Source of the DNA: Bacteroidia bacterium
GTDB lineage: Bacteria; Bacteroidota; Bacteroidia; Chitinophagales; Saprospiraceae
Reading direction: 5' to 3'
Length of the DNA stretch: 5,543 bases
NCBI GenBank assembly: GCA_030431945.1
Contig: JAUIIF010000340.1
Coordinates: forward strand, 1 to 5,543
In this document: positions 1-4,868 of the stretch, one piece after another
How the letters are laid out: every line of letters starts with the position of its first letter
How positions within the stretch are numbered: the stretch's first letter is position 1
Program-made: the position numbers and the translations under genes
Notes under the pieces: generated by a model
What the model saw: only the letters and a program-made list of their open reading frames with translations
Database searches by the model: none
What the model was told of the DNA's origin: nothing

Positions 1-449
1 ACGGTCGACCGTTTAACCTCATTGAGGACAAAAGTGCTCTGGACTTTGGCGACATTCGGCAGTGCCGCCAGTTTGCCCGAGGAAAACTGATGGTAAGCGT
101 CCAGGTCCTTTACGGCCACTTTAAGCAGGAAGTCATTAGCCCCGCCGAGCAGGTAGCACTCCATGACTTCAGGAATGTCCCGTACGGAAGCAGCGAACTG
201 CTCAATGCCTTCCAGGCGTTGACTCTCCAGCGTCACGGAAGCAAAAACCACCATGGCATTGGTCACCTTTTTGTGGTTCAGTACGGCAACGTACTTTTCA
301 ATCAACCCCTCCCGTTCGTAGCGTCGGATACGGTCGTAGATCGGCGTTTTGGTTAAGTTTAATTCGTCGGATAACGTTTTTACGTTTATCTCAGAATCCT
401 CCTGCAGAATTTCCAGCAGGCGGCGGTCAGTAGCATCAAGTTTCAGCAC
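1..449 (-). CDS. Lrp/AsnC-family transcriptional regulator (C-terminus cut by window edge)
   Basis: My translation of the minus strand gives 149 residues, open at the window edge. Residues 3-50 are an AsnC-type winged helix-turn-helix: LDATDRRLLEILQED, then recognition-helix region TKTPIYDRIRRYEREGLI, which fits the family pattern. Residues about 66-146 form the RAM ligand-binding/oligomerisation domain, with the LGGANDFLLKV segment (about 101-111) where the family carries its effector-contacting loop. Lrp/AsnC proteins are usually about 150-165 residues, so only a few are missing. The start is GTG at 449: an in-frame TAA lies nine codons upstream with no ATG between, and AAGGA sits 9 nt before the GTG. 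Family members are octameric or dimeric DNA-binding proteins that respond to amino acids. It is divergent from the PLP sulfur amino acid enzyme 148 bp away and may regulate that gene and itself (inference). The specific effector cannot be read from the sequence. Confidence 0.93.
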   Translation of the reverse strand, partial: MLKLDATDRRLLEILQEDSEINVKTLSDELNLTKTPIYDRIRRYEREGLIEKYVAVLNHKKVTNAMVVFASVTLESQRLEGIEQFAASVRDIPEVMECYLLGGANDFLLKVAVKDLDAYHQFSSGKLAALPNVAKVQSTFVLNEVKRST

Positions 450-458
450 GGGAATTTT

Positions 459-463
459 TCCTT
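459..463 (-). promoter_or_regulatory. Shine-Dalgarno site supporting the GTG start of the Lrp-type gene
   Basis: On the minus strand the bases read AAGGA within AAAAAGGA, with 9 nt to the GTG codon at 449-447. With the in-frame stop just upstream, this fixes the start. It is notable because the other three genes in the window show no clear Shine-Dalgarno sequence. Confidence 0.6.
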
Positions 464-488
464 TTTGGTCAGGTTAAGATAGGGGTTT

Positions 489-503
489 CAGTAATTTTTA
501 CGG
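489..503. promoter_or_regulatory. Lrp-box-like dyad in the divergent control region
   Basis: The 15-mer CAGTAATTTTTACGG matches the published E. coli Lrp consensus YAGHAWATTWTDCTR at 13 of 15 positions. Its core is a perfect inverted repeat, GTAA-TTT-TTAC (491-501). It lies 40 bp from the GTG of the Lrp-type gene and about 70 bp upstream of the -7 element of the divergent PLP enzyme gene, so a bound regulator could act on both. AT-rich dyads arise by chance and Bacteroidota Lrp proteins need not share the E. coli consensus, so this is a candidate operator only. Confidence 0.4.
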
Positions 504-518
504 GTATTGGTGGGTGTT

Positions 519-566
519 GCAGGAATGATTGAGGTGGTTTTGGTATTCATTGGCTTTGATTCCTGC
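519..566. repeat. 8-bp inverted repeat around the -33 region of the PLP enzyme promoter
   Basis: The left arm GCAGGAAT (519-526) is exactly complementary to the right arm ATTCCTGC (559-566), with 32 bp between them. The right arm lies inside the spacer between the proposed -33 (550-552) and -7 (573-580) elements. The arms are about four helical turns apart, centre to centre, so two bound dimers could face the same side and loop the DNA. Lrp-type octamers are known to wrap DNA, but no binding is shown here and chance remains possible. Confidence 0.3.
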
Positions 567-580
567 TGCGCCTAATTTTG
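550..580 (+). promoter_or_regulatory. Bacteroidota-type promoter for the PLP enzyme gene
   Basis: TAATTTTG at 573-580 is an exact match to the Bacteroidota -7 element TAnnTTTG. A TTG at 550-552 lies 20 nt upstream, inside the usual 19-21 nt spacing for the -33 element. Transcription would start around 585-588, leaving only about 10 nt before the ATG at 597, so the mRNA would be almost leaderless. No Shine-Dalgarno sequence is visible in that gap. Confidence 0.6.
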
Positions 581-596
581 TTGAAAAGTCCAACCA

Positions 597-1892
597 ATGA
601 AATCATTACCGCCCCTCCACCCCGAAAGCCTGATGATGTCGCACGGGTATTCGCCCCAGTCAGCTCAGGGCGCGATCAAAGCACCTCTTTATCTTGCCTC
701 CACCTTCAGCTTTACCAAAGCGGAGGAGGGGAAGGCCTATTTCGAGTTGGCGTACGGCTTGCGGGAACCAGAAGCCCGGGAGGAAATGGGGATGATCTAC
801 AGCCGGATTGATAACCCTAACCTTTCTATACTGGAATCCCGGCTATGTCTTTGGGATCAGGCGGAAGCAGCGGCTGTTTTCGAAAGCGGAATGGCGGCCA
901 TCAGTACGGTTTTACTGGAGTTGCTTACTCCCGGAGATTTATTGCTTTTCAGTTCTCCCACCTACGGCGGGACGGATCACTTCATCAACCATTTTCTGCG
1001 GAAAATAGGGGTGGAAGCGATCAGTTTTTATCCTGGTCAGACCCGGGAGGAGGTGATCGGTATGGTGGAAGCCAGTGGTAAGTCCGACCGCCTCCGGCTG
1101 GTCTACGTCGAAACGCCGGCGAACCCGACCAGCGGCTTATTTGACCTGGAAATGTGCCGGGAAATTGCCGATCATTTCACTACGGCGGAACACCCGGTAA
1201 GGGTCGCCGTAGACAACACTTACATGGGCCCGCTCTGGTCGCAGCCTCTGACCTTCGGCGCTGACCTGGTCATCTATTCAGCCACAAAGTACCTGGGCGG
1301 GCACAGTGACCTCATCGCCGGAGCAGTGCTGGGCAGCGCGGCCCTGATCAAGCGCGTGAAAACACTACGGACCTTTCTGGGCAGTATGGCCAGCCCTCAT
1401 ACCTGTTGGCTCCTGTTGCGCAGCTTGGAAACCCTGAAAATCAGAATGGAACAGCAGGCCCGTAATGCCGCGTCCATCGCGGCATTTTTGCAAAGCCATC
1501 CTGCGGTGAGCAAGGTCTTCTACCTGGGCAACCTGGAGCCGGGTACCCGGGCGTACGACATTTTTCAACGGCAGTACAGCAGTGGGGGCGCCATGATTTC
1601 CTTCGCAGTCAGGGGAGGGGAGGCGGCCGCTTTTGCCTTTATGAATCGGTTAGAACTGATTAAAATTGCGGTAAGTCTCGGAAGTACCGAAAGTCTGATT
1701 CAGCACCCCGATACCATGACGCACGCGGGCGTTTGCCCGGAGGTGAAGGAAGCCCTGGGCATTAACGGAAGCCTGGTGCGCTTGTCCGTCGGCGTAGAAA
1801 ACAGCCTGGATTTGATCCGGGATATGGAAAGGGCCTTAGCAGGCATAAGCACCGCACAACCTGCGGGGCAGAAGGACTTGGTTGCGGTATAA
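597..1892 (+). CDS. PLP-dependent cystathionine gamma-synthase/lyase-family enzyme
   Basis: This complete 431-residue protein belongs to the Cys/Met metabolism PLP-dependent family (fold type I), cytosolic enzymes that make or cleave C-S bonds in cystathionine, methionine or homoserine esters. Expected active-site features are present: YSR at 68-70 (cofactor phosphate contact from the neighbouring subunit), SGMAA at 97-101, Tyr123 in YGGT (stacks on the PLP ring), Asp206 in DNT, the Schiff-base Lys231 in SATKYLGGHSD, SLGSTESLIQHP at 360-371, and Arg395 in LVRLSVGVE (substrate carboxylate). The methionine gamma-lyase cysteine (YGCT) is Gly125 here, as in cystathionine gamma-synthases and gamma-lyases, so simple methionine gamma-lyase is less likely. 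Residues 43-66 before YSR look longer than in classical members. The ATG at 597 is the first in frame, and homologous sequence (LHPESLMMS) begins right after it. The reaction, synthase or lyase, cannot be settled by eye. It is divergent from an Lrp-type regulator. Confidence 0.93.
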   Translation: MKSLPPLHPESLMMSHGYSPQSAQGAIKAPLYLASTFSFTKAEEGKAYFELAYGLREPEAREEMGMIYSRIDNPNLSILESRLCLWDQAEAAAVFESGMAAISTVLLELLTPGDLLLFSSPTYGGTDHFINHFLRKIGVEAISFYPGQTREEVIGMVEASGKSDRLRLVYVETPANPTSGLFDLEMCREIADHFTTAEHPVRVAVDNTYMGPLWSQPLTFGADLVIYSATKYLGGHSDLIAGAVLGSAALIKRVKTLRTFLGSMASPHTCWLLLRSLETLKIRMEQQARNAASIAAFLQSHPAVSKVFYLGNLEPGTRAYDIFQRQYSSGGAMISFAVRGGEAAAFAFMNRLELIKIAVSLGSTESLIQHPDTMTHAGVCPEVKEALGINGSLVRLSVGVENSLDLIRDMERALAGISTAQPAGQKDLVAV

Positions 1893-1922
1893 AACGAACC
1901 TTTACCTCGGTAGCTAAATAAC

Positions 1923-1955
1923 ACTGCCGGTACTGGAATTTCCAGTACCGGCAGT
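1923..1955. terminator. Bidirectional hairpin terminator between convergent genes
   Basis: A perfect 14-bp stem (1923-1936 paired with 1942-1955; arm ACTGCCGGTACTGG) closes a 5-nt AATTT loop, whose ends could pair further. It starts 30 bp after the stop of the PLP enzyme gene and ends 68 bp before the stop of the opposing metalloprotease gene. The downstream sequence is only weakly T-rich on either strand (TCGTTGTTC on plus, GTTATTTAG on minus), so it is not a textbook intrinsic terminator. Position and perfect symmetry still make a shared terminator or 3'-end stabiliser the best reading. Confidence 0.75.
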
Positions 1956-2023
1956 CGTTGTTCAGCGGGGCGTTGTTTGCTTCGGAGCGCCTGCCGCTGT
2001 GCAGTCACCCCCGGGCCGTGGCC

Positions 2024-4468
2024 TTACTTACCTTTTTCCATCATGGCCTCGAGGCCTTTCAGGGCAACACTGATCTTTTGTCCGAGTTCCATCTGGTGAC
2101 CGGCAATGAGGTCCTTTTCTCCAAGAGCGACTTGCAGGAAGTCGCCATCGGCTAATATTTCCCGGGTCATGCCGCGGGAGATATTGGCGAGCGTAGCGCG
2201 CGCAGCTGCTTTGACGTCAGCATCCGCCGTATCGTCACCCAGTAAGCCGGCGAGGCCGTCAACGTAATTGGCCTGCAGCGTTCGCCCGAAGGAAGAATTG
2301 GTATTGGCCTCCGTAAAGACCCCGTCCTTCGTCTGGTTCATCAGGTCCATCAGGCCGTAGGCATCTTTATTGAGGGCCTGCTGCTCAGCCAGCCGGTTCA
2401 GGCGGCTGGTATTCATCAGATTGCGCAGCGCGGAGACCTGGAGGCCTTCGATCTTGTCAGCGACGCCGCTGGCGGAGATCCGGTTCAGGATTTCCTGGTC
2501 GAGGAGCCAGGTTGGCGTGGTGAAAATCTGCCGGTTGATGAAGTCGACGGCAGCGCGCTGCTTCGCCGCCGGCACGGTTTCGTACACTACTTTATTCTCA
2601 TCACTCGTACGTTGCCAGCCGTAGACGCCGCCGACGTTGCTGGAGACGTGGCCCGTGTAACGACGCAGCTGGCCGATAACGTTGTCATAAACTTCCTCCA
2701 GGTTGTCGAAATACTTACCGTCTTCCGCCATCCATTCGTTCAGTTTCGGTACGATGCGCTGGAGGTTCTTGATGCCGAGGTCGGAGGCCAGGACGGCGTC
2801 ATCTCCCAGGTCTTCGGTCTGGGCGCTGGGGTCAATCCGGTCGGCAATTCCGAAACGGAAGCGGGGATCATCCGCTTTTTCTTTCACCATTTTATTCAGC
2901 AGGGGGCGTTCGGCGTCCCAGCTGTCCACTTCGGGCATAGGCTTGTAACCGTAAGCAATGGCGTGAAAATCATACGGGCCGATCTTGGGGTGCAGGCCGG
3001 CATTTTTATCTTCCGGTTGGGCTACGTAGTTGAAACGGGCGTAGTCCATAATACTCGGTGCCGTACCGTTTTTCTGCACAAAGCCCGGGCTCCGCAGCTG
3101 GGCTACGGTGTAGGCCGGGGAGCTGCCCATATTGTGGGGCAGGCCCAGGGTGTGGCCTACTTCGTGAGCCGAGACGAACCGAATCAGCTCTCCCATCACT
3201 TCTTTCTTGAACTTGGGGGTACGGGCCTCCGGGTTCACCGCAGCCGTCTGGATGAGGTACCAGTTGCGGAGCAGGTTCATTACGTTGTGGTACCACATGA
3301 TGTCGGATTCCAGGATCTCTCCGGTGCGCGGGTCGTGCACGTGGGGGCCCTGGGCGTTCTGGATGTCCGTGGTAATGTAACGGATTACGGAGTAGCGTAC
3401 ATCTTCCGGGCTCCAGTCGGGGTCCTCTTCCTTCGTTGGCGCGCGCTTACTCATGATCGCGTTCTTCAGGCCGATGGCCTCGAACGCCTTGGCCCAGTCA
3501 TCAACCCCCTGGGCGATGTAAGGAGCCCAGTCTTCCGGGGTGGCGGGGTCGATGTAGTAGACGATGGGCTTTTTCACGTCCACCAGTTCGCCGCGCTTCC
3601 AGGCTTCCATATCCACGGGCTCCAGGCGCCAGCGGGTAATGAATCGCTGCGTTTCGGCGCGCTGCGCATCCGCACTGTAGTTGGTCTGGCGAATGCTGAA
3701 GTAGTTGACGCGGGGATCGAACGCCCGGGGGCGCATCGGCTCTGCCGGCAGGAGGATGAAACTCTGGTTCATTTCTACCGAAAGGGTACCCGTCACCTGG
3801 TTGTCTGGTAAACTGCTGCCGTTGTAGGTCAGCACGTGCCGGACTTCCACGTTGCTGGGGAAGGCTTTGGTGGACATGATCATGCTCCGCGATTTATCCA
3901 GCCCCTTAATGCCGAAGTTCTTGCGCTGGCGGTCGCTCAGCGCCCCGATCATCGTCACGTCAGTAGTAAAAAAGCTGGTGACATCGGCTACCATCGACAG
4001 GCTGTCTTTACCGTAAGCCTTAATGTCAAAAGCAGCAATAATCGGCTCAAAGTTGTTGTTGCGCACCGATTCATAAACCGGGTCGTCCGGGCTGGCTACG
4101 CTGTTGTAGCTGACGCTGCGCAGCAGGAGCTTCTCCCCGTGCTTTTGCCAGCGCACGACTTGCTGCGGACGGCTTTTCGTTCCGGCACCGCCAAAGTTGA
4201 GGCCCTTGACGAAGCCTTTAATCCGGCTAACCACCAGGATTTCGTCTTCCAGCAGGGTTGCGGGAAGCTCGAAATAGAGTTTGTCGTCTTTGCTGATGAC
4301 GTCAAAAAGCCCTTTCTGCAACTCAGCATCTTTGAGTAATTCCTCGTAAGGATCTTTTTTTTCCTTTTTTTCTTCTTTCTTTTCTTCGCCCATCGGCGCA
4401 TCATCATCCTGTGCGAAAGCCAGGGTGGTACTGGTGAAAAGGGCCAGCAGGAGGAGTAATCTTAACAT
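2024..4468 (-). CDS. Secreted zinc-dependent metalloprotease, DUF5117/DUF4953 type
   Basis: This complete 814-residue protein starts with a signal peptide (hydrophobic residues 3-19, likely cleavage AFA|Q at 19/20), so it should be exported; no lipobox cysteine is seen. After a charged Lys/Glu tract (28-39), residues about 40-260 resemble the DUF5118/DUF5117 N-terminal region of Bacteroidota metalloproteases. Residues about 300-700 form the catalytic DUF4953-like part. The zinc site is HEVGHTLGLPH at 435-445, the metzincin pattern HExxHxxGxxH with ligands His435, His439 and His445 and catalytic Glu436. SIMDYA at 472-477 supplies the Met-turn (Met474). All catalytic residues are intact. The C-terminus ends in plain MEKGK, without an evident type IX sorting domain, so the protein may remain periplasmic or be released another way. 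Substrate and physiological role are unknown for most of this family. It is convergent with the PLP enzyme gene and divergent from the E2 gene, apparently monocistronic. Confidence 0.93.
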   Translation of the reverse strand: MLRLLLLLALFTSTTLAFAQDDDAPMGEEKKEEKKEKKDPYEELLKDAELQKGLFDVISKDDKLYFELPATLLEDEILVVSRIKGFVKGLNFGGAGTKSRPQQVVRWQKHGEKLLLRSVSYNSVASPDDPVYESVRNNNFEPIIAAFDIKAYGKDSLSMVADVTSFFTTDVTMIGALSDRQRKNFGIKGLDKSRSMIMSTKAFPSNVEVRHVLTYNGSSLPDNQVTGTLSVEMNQSFILLPAEPMRPRAFDPRVNYFSIRQTNYSADAQRAETQRFITRWRLEPVDMEAWKRGELVDVKKPIVYYIDPATPEDWAPYIAQGVDDWAKAFEAIGLKNAIMSKRAPTKEEDPDWSPEDVRYSVIRYITTDIQNAQGPHVHDPRTGEILESDIMWYHNVMNLLRNWYLIQTAAVNPEARTPKFKKEVMGELIRFVSAHEVGHTLGLPHNMGSSPAYTVAQLRSPGFVQKNGTAPSIMDYARFNYVAQPEDKNAGLHPKIGPYDFHAIAYGYKPMPEVDSWDAERPLLNKMVKEKADDPRFRFGIADRIDPSAQTEDLGDDAVLASDLGIKNLQRIVPKLNEWMAEDGKYFDNLEEVYDNVIGQLRRYTGHVSSNVGGVYGWQRTSDENKVVYETVPAAKQRAAVDFINRQIFTTPTWLLDQEILNRISASGVADKIEGLQVSALRNLMNTSRLNRLAEQQALNKDAYGLMDLMNQTKDGVFTEANTNSSFGRTLQANYVDGLAGLLGDDTADADVKAAARATLANISRGMTREILADGDFLQVALGEKDLIAGHQMELGQKISVALKGLEAMMEKGK
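4352..4387 (-). repeat. Lys/Glu low-complexity tract with A7 and A8 runs
   Basis: This stretch encodes residues 28-39 of the metalloprotease, just after the signal peptide. The coding strand is almost pure purine and contains runs of seven A (4365-4371) and eight A (4355-4362). It probably forms a flexible charged linker in the mature N-terminus. Such runs are prone to polymerase or replication slippage. Confidence 0.7.
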
Positions 4469-4503
4469 TGGTACGATTTGGTTTGGGTTGATCGAATGTA
4501 TGA

Positions 4504-4511
4504 CAATTGTA
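4504..4511 (-). promoter_or_regulatory. Candidate -7 element for the metalloprotease gene
   Basis: On the minus strand the bases read TACAATTG, one mismatch from TAnnTTTG. They end 35 nt upstream of the ATG at 4468, a reasonable distance. No clear TTTG -33 element is found at the usual spacing, so this is a weak call. Confidence 0.3.
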
Positions 4512-4547
4512 GGAGTAGCCGTCAGTTAATCGTAATAAAGTGGGAAT

Positions 4548-4574
4548 TGTTGGTAAGAGCCGACATTTTTTTTT
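4548..4574 (+). terminator. Terminator-like hairpin followed by T9, with no upstream plus-strand gene
   Basis: TGTTGG (4548-4553) can pair with CCGACA (4560-4565), six pairs including one G-T, around a TAAGAG loop, directly followed by nine T. The shape is that of a weak intrinsic terminator reading on the plus strand. No gene on that strand lies upstream for more than 2.6 kb, so it could end an antisense or short transcript, block read-through, or be coincidental. Read the other way, the A9 run could act as an upstream AT-rich promoter element for the metalloprotease. Confidence 0.3.
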
Positions 4575-4614
4575 GCGCGGTCGCCGGTGCAGAAGGGGGC
4601 AAAGGGAGCCGGCA

Positions 4615-4629
4615 AGGCAATTATTGCCT
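4615..4629. repeat. Perfect 7-bp palindrome with 1-nt centre
   Basis: AGGCAAT (4615-4621) is mirrored by ATTGCCT (4623-4629) around a single T. The size suits a dimeric regulator's operator. It lies about 147 bp upstream of the metalloprotease start and about 174 bp upstream of the E2 promoter element. Only the symmetry supports it. Confidence 0.3.
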
Positions 4630-4773
4630 CTGGCGGAGGGGGCGGGTGGATCAAGAAATGCACCGCCGGTTCTAAGATTCAGGCACGCTCTGGGGCCCGG
4701 AGGTCGGCCATTCGTAGCGGGCGGGGCTTGCTCCCTCGTATTAGTTGTGCAATTTGTTACACCCCCGGGGGGC

Positions 4774-4785
4774 GAAGAGATCTTC
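4774..4785. repeat. Short inverted repeat at the -33 position of the E2 promoter
   Basis: GAAGA and TCTTC flank a 2-nt GA spacer. They occupy the place where a -33 element would be expected for the -7 element at 4803-4810. A repressor or activator site is possible, but a 5-bp repeat is easily produced by chance. Confidence 0.2.
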
Positions 4786-4802
4786 ACTCCCTTAAAAATC
4801 CG

Positions 4803-4810
4803 TAATTTTG
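4803..4810 (+). promoter_or_regulatory. Bacteroidota-type -7 promoter element for the E2 gene
   Basis: TAATTTTG matches TAnnTTTG exactly and is identical to the octamer upstream of the PLP enzyme gene. It lies 58 nt before the ATG at 4869, implying a leader of roughly 50 nt. No TTTG or TTG is found 19-21 nt upstream, so the -33 element is poor or replaced by an activator site. Confidence 0.5.
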
Positions 4811-4868
4811 CCTGACCCCAACCAAATCAGGCCTAACCAGCCGGAAACCAAGATAAAACCAAGCACAC

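Larger units (their letters stand above)
4469..4868. other. 400-bp divergent intergenic region without a convincing gene
   Basis: This region separates the metalloprotease start (minus) from the E2 start (plus). The half next to the metalloprotease is AT-rich, with a T9 run at 4566-4574. The middle (about 4575-4780) is GC-rich. The end towards the E2 gene carries an exact -7 promoter element. Overlapping open frames exist on both strands, but their translations are rich in Pro, Arg, Gly and Cys without domain-like pattern, and none has a supporting start context, so I do not call a gene. Small structures include a terminator-like hairpin (4548-4574) and inverted repeats at 4615-4629 and 4774-4785. 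Confidence 0.7.

Noticed and set aside
90..356. 88-codon plus-strand open frame opposite the Lrp-type gene
   Set aside because: The minus-strand frame gives a full AsnC helix-turn-helix and RAM domain. This one is its shadow.
474..481. Possible -7 element (TATCTTAA on the minus strand) for the Lrp-type gene
   Set aside because: It matches only part of TAnnTTTG and has no -33 TTTG at a sensible distance, so it is too weak to list as a promoter.
2612..3811. 399-codon plus-strand open frame antisense to the metalloprotease
   Set aside because: The minus-strand gene has an intact signal peptide, zinc motif and Met-turn. The antisense frame is a by-product of GC-rich codon use, and its translation shows no domain pattern.
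3836..4339. 167-codon plus-strand open frame antisense to the metalloprotease N-terminal region
   Set aside because: It lies fully opposite the real gene and has no start context or recognisable motif.
4762..4772. CCCCCGGGGGG run as a possible hairpin or regulatory site
   Set aside because: It is a self-complementary run without a loop and a likely consequence of GC-rich intergenic sequence; nothing else supports a function.
4404..4787. 127-codon minus-strand open frame in the intergenic region, overlapping the metalloprotease start
   Set aside because: The composition (Pro, Arg, Thr, Cys scattered) lacks hydrophobic periodicity or motifs. It overlaps the signal peptide codons in another frame, and no ribosome binding site is seen.
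4540..4815. 91-codon plus-strand open frame upstream of the E2 gene
   Set aside because: It runs through the T9 run and through the E2 -7 promoter element, with no recognisable protein pattern. Intergenic sequence explains it better.
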